From positions 17,397,573 to 17,461,572 of the forward strand of contig JACGWO010000011.1 in assembly GCA_034509735.1 (NCBI GenBank): a stretch of 64,000 bases of DNA, read 5' to 3'. Source of the DNA: Sesamum alatum (lineage: Eukaryota; Streptophyta; Magnoliopsida; Lamiales; Pedaliaceae). Below the pieces are notes generated by a model that saw only the letters and a program-made list of their open reading frames with translations, searched no databases and was not told the origin of the DNA. Positions 46,248 to 56,987 of the stretch are shown here, piece by piece (positions within the stretch are counted from its first letter, which is position 1; every line of letters begins with the position of its first letter). A program made the translations under genes and the position numbers.

Positions 46248-46499
46248 TCCTTGAGTAGTCAAGTGAGACGAATCAGTCATCAATTCCAGAAGCTACGGAT
46301 ACCTCACTTAAAGGTTTCAGGATAAATACCCAACAGGTTGAGCCACCTTGCGAGGTTCAGCATGCCAGGCATGTCGAACAACCTCACGAGGATCCAACCA
46401 CGGTACCTGAGCCGCTAACTCTTGGCATGTCTGCACCCACAACCACCACTGACGTTCCCATCCTCCGTAGGTCAGCTAGAGTGCCTCGCCCTCCTGGTA

Positions 46500-47430
46500 T
46501 AGCTTTCTAAACGTGACCAGTCAATTGGACAAGGATCCCAAGACATACGGGGACACGATGTCTGACATCGACTCAGGAAAATGGCTTGAGTCCATGAAAG
46601 CCGAAATGGACTCCATGAGCGAGAACCAAGTTTGGACACTTGTAGACCCACCCAAAGGCGTTAAACCAGTCGGTTGTAAATAGGTCTATAAATGTAAACA
46701 CGGCGTTGATGGAGAAGTTACGACATTCAAAGCTAGGCTAGTAGCAAAAGGATACACTCAACGACCCGGGGTCGACTTTGAGGATACCTATTCGCCAGTA
46801 GCCATGGCTAAGTCCATTAATTATCCTGATTTCCATAGCAGCATGGTATGACTATGAAATATGGCAGATGGACGTGAAAATGGCATTTCTCAACGGGTTT
46901 GTTGAGGAAGGGATCTACATGGATTAGCCGGAGGGGTTCACGGTTGCTGAAGAAAAGCAGAAGGTCTGCCGTCTCCAGAAGTCCATCTATGGCCTCAAAC
47001 AAGCGTCCCGTAGTTGGAACATTCACTTTGATGAAGTCATACGAGGATATGATTTTATCAAAAACGAATCCGACCTTTGTGTATACAACAAGGTTAGTGG
47101 GAGCTCTGTAGTGTTCCTAGTGCTTTATGTGGACGACATTCTACTCATAGGAAATGATGTTAGAATGTTAAGTAACACAAAAGCATGGTTATCCACTCAA
47201 TTTTCCATGAAGGATTTTGGTGAAGTCTCCTACATTCTAGGCATCCAGATCGTCAGGGACAGATCTAAGAGAATGTTAGGATTAACCCAAAACTCATATG
47301 TGGAGAAAGTCCTAAAAAGATTTCACATGGATAGCTCCAAACGAGGTTTCCTTCCCATGAGGCATGGGATCAAGCTATCCAAGAAACAGTCAACCAAGAC
47401 TGATGAGGAACTTGAATGAATGAAGAGCAT
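46500..47430 (+). pseudogene. copia reverse transcriptase
   Basis: [20 protein letters not shown] (about 46729), then a frameshifted stretch to KSIYGLKQASRSWN (about 46980). The catalytic FLVLYVDDILLIGND box is at about 47114-47157. MKDFGEVSYILGIQIVRDRS follows. In-frame stops at 46681 and 46924 and at least two frame changes disable it. The YVDD aspartates are intact. Confidence 0.9.
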
Positions 47431-47439
47431 TCCCTATGC

Positions 47440-48107
47440 TTCTGTCGTAGGTAGGATCCAATTATGCCGTTCACTGCACGAGGCCTGACATCGCTTACGC
47501 CTTAAGTGTAACAAGTAGATATCAGTCCTGTGCAGGCGATGCACATTGGAATGCGGTCAAGAACATCCTTAAGTACCTAAGGAGAACTAAGAAAATGCTC
47601 TTGGTCTATGGCAATGGAGAGTTAATCCTAGAAGACTTTAGCGATGCTAGCTTCCAGGCGGATGACGACGATGCCAAGTCTCAGTCGGGTTATGTATTCA
47701 GGCTCAATGGTGGTGTGGTGGCATGGAAAAGTTCCAAGCAAGAAACCACAGCTGATTCTACCACTGAGCTCGAATACATAGCAGCTTCAGAAGTTGCTAA
47801 AGAAGCGGTTTGGATGAGAAACTACATCCAAAAGTTGGGTGTGGTGCCTAGCATTGCCAAGCCCGTGGTTATCTTCTATGATAACAACAGAGCGATATTG
47901 CAAGCAAAGGAACCGAGTCACCGGTCCAAACACATTCTTAGACGCTACCACCTTTTGAGGGAAATGGTAGGAAGAGGTGACGCCCGAATGGACCGAGTCA
48001 GCTCAGCAGACAACACAACAGATCCATTGACAAAGCCTATGTCACAAACTACTCATACGCAGCATCTTGAGAAGATGGGGATTAGGCATATGGGCGATTG
48101 GCTTTAG
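47440..48107 (+). pseudogene. copia RNase H
   Basis: Contains DFSDASFQADDDDAKSQSGY (47636), WKSSKQETTADSTTELEYIA (47726), AKEAVWMRNYIQKLGV and the C-terminal DPLTKPMS segment, ending with a TAG at 48105. The last 170 codons are open, the best preserved stretch of the element. The region before 47595 is frameshifted. Confidence 0.88.
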
Positions 48108-49550
48108 GTCAAGTGGGAGATTGTTAGAATAGTTGACTGTGAAGCCAATCTGATTGGGCTAATGTAACCTATGTCTGAACAATTTCAAAGTTTTAATAAA
48201 TTGTAATGAATAAGAAAGTGATATTCATTTGGCTTAATACTTTGTTTGTGTTCACTTACTGTTTTACATTAACTGTTCACTGCACAAGCAAAACCCACAG
48301 ATTGAAAACACATTCCAGGAAACTAGAACTGCGCATTAGATGGTGGTTCATGAAATCAGTTTCACCGGATCGGTTTGAAATACTCAAAGTCAATGAATCT
48401 CGAGATAGGGTATCGAGAATCCATGTGAGACTTGCACTAAGCATTCACAGTCGCATTTCATCGACAAGTGACGAGGCTCGTCCATGCAATGTTAGTGGGT
48501 CAGCCAGCTAGGTGGCTGCTTACTGAGGTGACTCGTGGGAACCGTCATATGGAAGACCTTGAGTAGGGTCAATCAGGTATCACTTGTATTCCCGGTTCCA
48601 ATAGTATGAATTGATTGTTGGACTTGAGGGATTACTGAGATCACCTACATACCATGCCTGTATCTTAGGTATGGCGAAAGGCTGCCAAGTCGAGTAACTC
48701 GGTAGTCATAAGCCCTATCTAGTGCAGTCAAGATGTGTAGCGTGACAGTAGGTCTTAAGAGAGGATCCATCTCCTGTCAGAAGGCTGACGGTAATATCTC
48801 ACTTTACTCTAAGACTCGTCCTCGATAAATATGTGGCCACAGTAACTCAACAAATGAGTAGGACCCCTGTGACTTTTAGTATGGATGAGGCAAGGCTTAG
48901 GTCGAGAATGGGTACCTACAGTTCCATGCCCTTGACTCTAAGCAGTGAGATTGTAGGTGGAAGGATAAACGTACTAAAGAGCCTAAATGTTCACACCGTA
49001 AACATTCACCTAGTCTCTAGTGCCATGGACCGTTGTTAGACGGCCACCCATGGTGACGGATGAATTCCTATCATAAGATGGTTGGAATTCGGCCAAGTCT
49101 AGCTGAGGGTCAACCTAAAGAGTCACACACAACCGCACGCATCAAAGGTATTTAATTTTGAATTAATTTAGAGAGGTTGAACAATTAAAATTAGATTTAA
49201 TTTGTTCCCTTTTCTTTCTTGGATGTTGATTCTTTTAATTGGATTAAGAGGAATTAACTAATAGATAAATTAGATTTATTGGAATAAATTACGTGGACTT
49301 AAAATAAATATTATTATTTATTTTATTTATTTAAAGGCTCCATGAATTATTTAAATAGGATTTAAATATTCCACAATTAAATGGATGGATGAGATTAAAG
49401 AGGAGAGATCAATGACATAGATTAATTTGACTAATCTAAGCCTAGTTTGACTAGGTCAAAATCCTAGACAAACCAAGCTTCTAAAGTTGGAGTTTGAAGA
49501 AGAATAGGATTCAACTTCTATAAATACTCCTAGGCCAAGACTTTAGAAAG

Positions 49551-50273
49551 GGGTTAAATTCATTTTGACCCCCTGTGATATGGGAAAATATCAAAAATCC
49601 CCTTGTGAAAGTTTTAATATCAAAAACCACCCCTATGTTACGAACAATGAATCACACCACCCCTGGTTACCCTAAACTCATATTTTTAGGAACAATGATT
49701 CAAATTCCCCTCATAATTAAAATTTTATATTTATATAATATATTATATAAATTTTAATTAAAATATATTTATAAATTAGAATATATCCACAATATATAAA
49801 ATTAAATTTTTATACTTTATAAAATAAAATTATTTTTTTAAAAAAGAAACCCAACCCCTCCCCCCACCCCCACCACACGATCGCCTCCCCCCTTCCCCCT
49901 TCCCCTACCCCTGGAGAGGGGGGCGACGCCGTCGCCCTCGCAGCGAGGGGCGACGCAGTCGCCCAAATGTTATTAATATATATTTCTATTATTTTAAGAT
50001 ATATTAAGATATATATATATATATTAATAATGAGAGAGGGAAGGGCAATATAATATTAATAATATATATATATATTATATCGCCCAGATGTTATTAAGAT
50101 ATATATATATTAATAATGAGAGAGGGAAGGGCAATATAATATTAATAATATATATATATTATATCGCCCAGATGTTATTAAGATATATATATATATTTTA
50201 ATAAAGAGAGAGGGAAGGGCAATATAATATATATTATTAATATATATTTCTATTATTTTAAGATTTATTAAAT

Positions 50274-50304
<31 letters not shown>

Positions 50305-50512
50305 ATAAGGAGAGAGTGAAGCGCAAAATTGTCCCAAAAAACGTACTTTTTACATGCCCAAACGCAGTCAACGTGCGTGTATAACAAAATCTAGCCGCAA
50401 GGGGTTTTTCGAACTTTGTTTTATAACACAGGGGGTGTAAATGATACTTTAATTTTCACAGGGGTTTTTTTGAACATTCCCTATATCACGGGGGGTCCTT
50501 GTATTTTTTCCC
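49551..50512. mobile_element. Mutator-like element inside the copia LTR
   Basis: It is flanked by a perfect target duplication TTTAGAAAG at 49542-49550 and 50513-50521 (a preceding C could make it 10 bases). Imperfect terminal inverted repeats of about 100 bases begin GGGTTAAATTCATTTTGACC and, from the right, GGGAAAAAATACAAGGACCC. The interior has a GC-rich block (49850-49975) and a minisatellite. No transposase is present. Confidence 0.85.
49960..50250. repeat. minisatellite, ~86-bp unit, about three copies
   Basis: Each unit carries 'atcgcccagatgttattaag', an AT dinucleotide tract and 'gagagagggaagggcaatat'. The first unit grows out of the end of the GC-rich block ('gtcgcccaaatgttatt'). 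AT tract length varies among units. Confidence 0.85.
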
Positions 50513-51056
50513 TTTAGAAAGATGATGATGATCAAAAAACACATACACGCTACTCGTCTCTCTCTACTCGTCCACCATCCCTTTCCCAAGAAACGATTTT
50601 GGTTCTTTGTTTCGTACAAGTGAACCTTAAGGAGTATTGATCATGTTAATTCATAACGTTTGGTCGATCTGTCCTCTCTAAATACATACACTTGGTTTTT
50701 CGCTAGCATGAGGATCAAGATACGTGGGCGGATTGGGTGTACGATTTAGAGGGTCTTTCGTTCGAAATCTTGGTGCAAAATGGGGAACAATGCGAATAGC
50801 GGTTTGAAGACAAAACTCCAACTGGGTAGGTTCTTTTGTTTGGAGTCTTTGATTTTTACGCCTATGGCCTTCATGATTTGCATATTTTATTTAGTTATTA
50901 GATACACCGAATGCCCAGGAGGTTCAAGGGAATACCCCTTGAACGTGTTGTTTACATTTATGTATGAGCATGTTTTAAATTCGCAATTTATTATATATCG
51001 CGCTTCCGCATTCACGCTCCTCTCGGGACGATCCACTCGCCTTCCCTAGGCTTTCA

Positions 51057-51884
51057 ATTTATGAGCCTAAGCAAAATTAATGTTTCCTAACTGTGAGAAC
51101 TAGGAATAAAAGATTAACTTTCTATGTTGGAGCTTTCTGATCTTCAGACAATTATGAAAAGATATACAAACGCGCGCATGAGTATATATAAATGCATTCT
51201 TACATGCATTAAGATCACGGAAGCCAGTGGAATCTTGACAGAATAACATTCAGATGAGATATTACTGAACACACTGTTGCACTACTATATGTGTAAAACT
51301 AATGATATCTTCACTGATACATTATAATCAAGCACATGGTTTAAGTGAAATTAAGGGCAACTGATGTTGTGCAATTGCAGCGTTCACCAAGATGAAAAAA
51401 GATAAAAGTTGTACTATAAAGGTGTCGACGCTGGTAGAAACTGATCAAACAAATATAATTGTGTATATCCATTAACTAGTCACATTTGATCAATCCAATA
51501 AACATGGTTTTAACTTAAAAAATAAATATTACGTTAGAAATGTGAAAGCTGAACCAAAACCAGCAAAAAGTTTTGATTCATGAATTCATTCTGATGTATC
51601 AGAAAACCGTTGACTAGTTCTTTAAAGCTGCGCGCATGGAAATGTTTCGAAATAGAAGCAGAATTCCATACTGAAGCTATAAGTCCTGGCAAACTGCGGC
51701 ACATCAGTGTATTTTGGAGACAACATAAAGTTATTTTAAGATGAGGTCAAATATCTATAAACTGAATTGGGGGAGAGTAATTTTTTGAAGTATCTATTTT
51801 TTATTTATCATTTACACAACATAGAGTTGTCAAAACCTAAAAAATGAGCACATGCTAAAAGACGCTCAGTGGCTGTGAGCATTA
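51057..51884. other. spacer
   Basis: Moderately AT-rich sequence between the copia LTR and the DUF241 pseudogene. No repeat termini or coding segments are recognised. Confidence 0.55.
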
Positions 51885-52460
51885 GGCAGAGAAACTCTTT
51901 CTTTGACTAAATTCCTGAAGAAAGATTGTAGCCTTTCTTCTATTTCTTGAATGACTGTTTTCTGAGGCTTTCAATTTCTTCAAAACTCTGGCACAACAAC
52001 AGCCTTCATGCCTTTAAGCAACTTATGGATGTTCAAAACGTTGAAGTCTTGAACTTCATTTTCTTGATGTACTCGTCTTGAAAGGTAAGTTTTGAAACGA
52101 GTGACCAACTTCTTGGTTTTGAGCTTGCCTTTTCCCCAGACAGGAGCATCATCATAGACTTGAGGATTGACAATCCAATTGTCTGAGCTTCTTTTTGGAA
52201 AATTACTTGGAGCCATTCATGTTCTTGATGCACTCCTTGATCCGTTTATAAACTTCCCTTCTTGACGACATATTAGCATCGATATCATCTGCCATGACAG
52301 CTTCTACTCCTTCTGAGAGAGGATTCGAGTTCTTGAACAGTTTCCTTCACAATTATTCTAATGTCCTTGGCAATTCCACAACAGTCCAGCAACCTCATAG
52401 TTCCATCAAGCAACTCTAGAGCCCAACTTTTGCCTTGTAGTTGTAGACCTTATATAATTT
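51885..52460 (-). pseudogene. DUF241-family pseudogene, N-terminally truncated
   Basis: Minus-strand blocks: ALELLDGTMRLLDCCGIAKD (about 52428), IVKETVQELESSLRR, then after a frame change ANMSSRREVYKRIKECIKNM (about 52272). LVTRFKTYLSRRVHQ follows, and a C-terminal IQEIEERLQSFFRNLVKERV with SLPNAHSH (about 51950-51885). These match the conserved middle and C-terminal motifs of the plant DUF241 family, single-exon genes of unknown biochemical role. At least two frameshifts are present, and the N-terminal third is absent. Confidence 0.75.
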
Positions 52461-52947
52461 TATTACACATGTGCAATTATTGTTGATATTACACTGGTTT
52501 AAGCTAATTCGTTGTGTGTGCATCAACAACACTCTAGCTTTATTGAATTAATCTTTGCTTCCTCTCTTTATATCACAATCGAAAGATGACAAGTTTCAGA
52601 AACTGATTAATGTGTGAGTTTCATTGAATGAAGATTATTATTATATCCACTTCACAGGTGTCAAGATTCCTCATGCATCATGAACATCAGTTTAAATGTG
52701 GTAGAGATCTCTACGATTAGGACATATTTTCAATTGTTCAAAGCTGGGGGGCAAGGTACTCATGCACCATAATATTTATTCCAAATTTGCAGCACGGATG
52801 ATGTTTCTGAGGTGGAATAGATGCCTTTTGTTTGTCCACTATCTCCCTTTATATATAGGCAGTGCATAATAGATAGTTTCAAGCACCCTAACCTCTTCTC
52901 AACACTCAAAGTCTACTTTCAGCCTAAAATAAGTATCTAAAAGCAAA

Positions 52948-53776
52948 ATGGCAAATTTGCATGTTCGGTCGAACAGTTTGCCCTCAAAATCTCATCCCAT
53001 CGTAAATGATGTTGAAGATAAGTTGTGCAGGTTGAACCTCTGAAGGGACATCAACATCGGCCACTTTTGTGATTTCAAACTTGGCTAGCCTCAGAGATTT
53101 GCATGAAGGTATCAATCATCTGATGCAGATGCCTTCAACCCAACAAGCTCTCTGCCATGAGAAAAAGTGAAAAATGGACCAACGTGTTGCTCGGAGAGTC
53201 ACTTGGGCTTGTGGATCTTTGTGGATTCGCTAGAGATGTTCTACGCTTAATAAAGGGGTCTGTTCAAGATCTTTAGTCCTCCATCAGGCAAAACAAAGGT
53301 GAAACTGCCATGACAAATGACATGAATGCTTATATGACCTCAAGAAAGAAGATTAACAAATTGGTCAACAAGTTCATCAAGAATTTCAAGGTCTTCAATA
53401 AAAATCCTCAATCTTCTCCAACGAAGACTCTAAGCTAAAGGCCATCTTGACAATGCTAAAAGAGACAGAGACTTTTGACGTCTCAGACTCTCAGTCCTGA
53501 AGTCTCTTATGATACTTGTGTCTGGGGAGAGGGGAAGCTAAAAGAAAACAAGCTGGTCATTGCTTTCCAAGTTCACTCGAACCATCCGTGTACAGTCTGA
53601 GGTAGATCAAGAGTGTGGTGCCGAGTACTTATGCTTGTTGGACCTCCACAAGTCAGGAAGAATTTGCAAAATGTCTTGAAGCAGTTGAAAGCATCAGAAA
53701 TGGCCATCCAAGAACTCGAAGAGGGACTCAAAGCATTTTTCAAGAGTTCAGTCAAAACTAGAGTTTCCCTTCTTAA
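52948..53776 (+). pseudogene. DUF241-family pseudogene, near full length
   Basis: Starts MANLHVRSNSLPSKSHPIVN, the usual N-terminus of DUF241 proteins. After a stop it continues in another frame with HEGINHLMQMPSTQQAL and, in a third, with LGESLGLVDLCGFARDVLRL and NAYMTSRKKINKLVNKFIKN. The C-terminus MAIQELEEGLKAFFKSSVKT is at about 53700-53760. It breaks off after VSLLN, just short of the usual end, where a Mutator-like terminus begins. At least three frameshifts or stops. A TATATATA box lies about 100 bases upstream (52850). It faces away from the other DUF241 copy. Confidence 0.8.
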
Positions 53777-53965
53777 TGGGGAAAAATGCGCAATTCACCC
53801 TGTGTGTTACCAAAAAGAGCGAAAAAAACCCTTTTGAAAAAAATTATTCCCCTATGTTTTTAGAAATGAAGCAATAAGAAATCCTAAGGACTATAGTATG
53901 ACACACGCGCTTGTTGCGTGACTTTTACTTGATTTTAAGCATTAAACTATTATATATATTATATA
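53777..53965. mobile_element. one end of a Mutator-like element (truncated)
   Basis: Begins GGGGAAAAATGCGCAATTCACC followed by C-rich and A-rich alternation, resembling the termini at 39665 and 40959. The other end was not found before the gypsy LTR, so the element seems truncated. It lies exactly at the broken 3' end of the DUF241 pseudogene. Confidence 0.5.
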
Positions 53966-53969
53966 ATAT

Positions 53970-54592
53970 ATTGATCTAGGGATATTTGTGATATCCACCA
54001 GAGACCTTCAAACTTATTATGAACCCTCGGCTGGGAGACCTCATCGAAAAAGGGCTCTAGGAAGACCTACACTATGGGCATCTCAAGGTCTAGCCACAAT
54101 GAGAACGTTGTTGATAATTTGCCTAAGTCTTGAGGTATTTCAGAGACCTTCACACTTGGAAAAAAGGACAGTCGTCCTTCGCTGTTACTGTATTGGCCAC
54201 TTTTGGCAATGGCGCAGCTTTTGTCCACCAGGACCACTCCTGTCACCGTTACTGCGGATATATGCGGTCCACTGCACACCGTCGATCATGTTATTTATTT
54301 AAGGTGCACATGAAATCGTACAATCCACCATCATTTATAAATATGGGCACTCCATCGTCAAGTATAACCTTTGTTACTCAACTATGGCTCTTACTCTTTC
54401 AGAGACCTTGAATACAGACTGACTTGAGTGTCAGAGTGCCTATATTGGAACCCCTTCCGACTTGGCCCTAACAGGGTCTTGTTTTGTAGACTTCGCACGT
54501 ATAACTTGGAATCAACCTGAGCATGTGGAGTTGGCAGAATATCTTTAGCCTTCACTAAATACCCATAAACACTTACCCATATTTCTGATACA
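53970..54592 (+). repeat. 5' LTR of the Tat gypsy element (limits approximate)
   Basis: The sequence just upstream of the primer-site-like TTTGGCATCGTCTGTCG at 54597 has the 'agagacctt' motif three times. The right limit comes from the primer site. The left limit is uncertain because no second LTR copy could be aligned. Confidence 0.5.
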
Positions 54593-54649
54593 CAACATTT
54601 GGCATCGTCTGTCGAAAAATTCTCCAATTCTTTTTTAGTTAAAAGAATA

Positions 54650-56170
54650 TGGATGAGACTCCCGACAACCTTGTAGGGGAAAGGATGAGCAAGTTGTTGT
54701 TAGCACATCGGGTATGCGCTCTGTTTACCCACCTGTGGTACCAAAGATTATTTTCATATCACCTAACGACCTGAAAAAGTTGTTTGAAGAGTGGGCGACG
54801 GAGGGAGGTATGGTCCGTCAACCTCCGCCTCATCTTGAGGAGGTGGAAGAGCGTGAGGGTTTAGTGGAACCGTACGTGCCAGATCCAATTCCTGCGAACC
54901 AGCAATTGAGGAGAGAACTCTTCCCACTTGGGGAGGAACGATCACCTCCCCAACCGCGACAATGGGGCAGAGAAAGGAAGCGTAAAGCTACTTTAGAAGA
55001 AGTGAATAGTAGAGTTGTTTCTCAACCTAAAGCGGCACATAAAAGGATTGATGAGATTCGTGAACTGAGTCATCATGTGAATTGCCTTAGCCGTAGGATT
55101 GGGGATTTGAGGCAACCTTTGGTCGAGCTACCGTTTGAGAAAGTGGCTCCTAGAGTGCTATGAGGATAAGAGGGTGCTATTTATACCAAAAAATCTAGCG
55201 GAGACCTTAGCCCTGAACGTGAAGATACTTGACTTGCCTAAGTATGATGATGATAAGGACCCTAAGGAGCACTTGATAGCCTTCGACAATATCAGTCAGC
55301 AATATGGACTGTCAAACACTCTTTATTGTTGTACTTTTCATACCTTGTGTTGGAAGGGCTCAGGAATGGTTTGGTTCTTTAACTCCTGCTATTGTTGTTT
55401 CGTATTATCAACTGGCTAGAAAGTTCTTGTATCACTTTGTGAGCAAGGAAAAAATGAAGAAATCTGCTATGCATCACTTTACTATTCGACAGAAGGATGA
55501 TGAGATCTTGAGGAGCTTTGTCGATAGGTTCAATACTGAGGTATTGGACGTACATGACTTGAGGGTGGATATGATGACATCCATCCTGATTCACGGTTTG
55601 AAGAAGGGACCTGTAGCGTCGGCATTAGCTAGGGATCCCCCAATTGATGTTGAAGAGCTCCATTTTATTGCTGAAAAGTACATTCAAGAAGAGGAAATGA
55701 ATATCTTGAAGGAGAACGAATGGAAAGTGCAACCAAGTAAGGAGGATGAACATAAGAAATAAAAGAGATGGAAAGAGAGATCAAAACCCGAGTCTGAAAA
55801 AGACCCAACACCAAAATACAAGAGATTTCATGAATATACACCCTTAACTATTCCAAGGGCAGAGACTTTGATGCACATTTAGAGTAAGTTGTTGCAGTGG
55901 CGGCCCAAAATACAGCCAACACCATCTAAGAAAAACTCCAAGTGCTATTGTAAATTTCACACAGACCGATGTCATGATTCGGAGGATTGTTTCCAACTGA
56001 AAGATGAGATCAAGAGGTTGGTTAGACAGGAATATCTCAATGTGTTCATAGCAAAAATTGAGGCCAAGCAAGCGGGTCGATGTGAAGAGCATAGTCCGCG
56101 GAGAGAGAGACGAAGGTCTCAGAACCCCGAAATAAGGTATCCTGAAAGGGCACAAGGTAGCCCATCGAGC
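54650..56170 (+). pseudogene. Tat gypsy gag with zinc-finger-like tail
   Basis: Retrotransposon-gag blocks: ILDLPKYDDDKDPKEHLIAF (about 55228), AQEWFGSLTP, YYQLARKFLYHFVSKEKMKK, LRSFVDRFNTEVLDVHDLRV, then SILIHGLKKGPVASALARD (about 55580). Further on is a Cys/His segment, KCYCKFHTDRCHDSEDCFQL (about 55938), as in Tat gag C-termini. Breaks occur at 54714, 55163, 55419 and 55762. Confidence 0.88.
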
Positions 56171-56319
56171 TAGAGACCTCCAATTGAGGATAATCAGCCA
56201 AGGCAAGGTGTCATCAATACAATTGTTGATGGACCCTTAGGCAGAGATTCCACCAGTTAGAGACAAAGGTATGTAAGTTCTAGACAGAGTTCCTTTGGTA
56301 GCAGACCTAACCTGACTGT

Positions 56320-56900
56320 ACTATCTATTACTACTGACTCCAAAGGTATTGTATTCGATGATAGAGACCTTGAAGGTCTGATTTTTCCTCATGAAGATCA
56401 AATGGTCATCACCATGGACGTAGCGAATTTCAATGTTTAGAAGTATTGGTGGATAATGGAAGTTCTACAAATATCATGTTCCTGAGCGTGCTGAAAAGAA
56501 TGAACCTACATGTCGAATATGTGAAGAAGGTTAACATACCATTAATTATTTAGAGAATAACCTCTCTGGGCACCATAAACCTACCAACGTCACTTGGGGC
56601 TGACCCTTACAGGTGCACTATGATGGTTAAATATTTGGTAGTTAACACACCCTTTGCGTATAACATGATATTAAGGCAAGAATTAGCTTCAAGTTGTGGT
56701 GTCTACGTATCATTTGAAGCTCAAGTTTCCCACCAAGAATGGTGTGGAGGAAGTAAGAGGTGATCAGAAAGTAGCTAGAGAATGTTATCATACTTCAGTA
56801 AAAACAAGAGCGACAAAGAACAGAGATGTCGGAAGAAAGAATAAGAGAGAAGAAACAAGTTATGAATTAGAGCTGGATTTTAAGAACAAGAAGGTTTGAA
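56320..56900 (+). pseudogene. Tat gypsy protease region
   Basis: LEGLIFPHEDQMVITMDVAN (about 56367), then VLVDNGSSTNIMFL with the aspartic protease Asp (about 56443). After further decay comes STYHLKLKFPTKNGVEEVRG (56702), the usual segment between protease and RT. The frame changes at least three times. Confidence 0.85.
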
Positions 56901-56987
56901 GGATACAGCCCTCAGAGCATAAGACAGTTGAGCTCATGTTAGGGAATCCTGAAAAAACAACCAGGATAGGGAGCCAACTCCCATCAG

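Larger units (their letters stand above)
44534..51056 (+). mobile_element. 5'-truncated Ty1/copia element with intact-length 3' LTR
   Basis: Internal coding from mid-gag to RNase H (44534-48107), polypurine tract 'caagtgggagat' at 48110-48121, then a 3' LTR at 48122-51056. The 5' LTR, primer site and start of gag are missing, replaced by a fragment of another copia element. The order gag-protease-integrase-RT-RNase H is that of copia. Without the Mutator-like insertion the LTR is about 1.96 kb, matching the solo LTRs. Confidence 0.9.
48122..51056 (+). repeat. 3' LTR of the copia element, interrupted by a Mutator-like insertion
   Basis: Starts TGTTAGAATAGTTGACTG directly after the polypurine tract and ends 'taggctttca'. 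Landmarks shared with the other copies are 'cacctagtctctagtgccatgg' (about 49005), 'ctagctgagggt' (about 49100), 'aggttcaagggaat' (about 50920) and the 'cgcgcttccgc' tail. The U3 is diverged from the copies at 42806 and 62531. Confidence 0.88.

Noticed and set aside
42806..48121. LTR at 42806 as the 5' LTR of the copia element at 44534-51056
   Set aside because: Its first few hundred bases differ clearly from the 3' LTR at 48122, and a foreign copia fragment separates it from gag.
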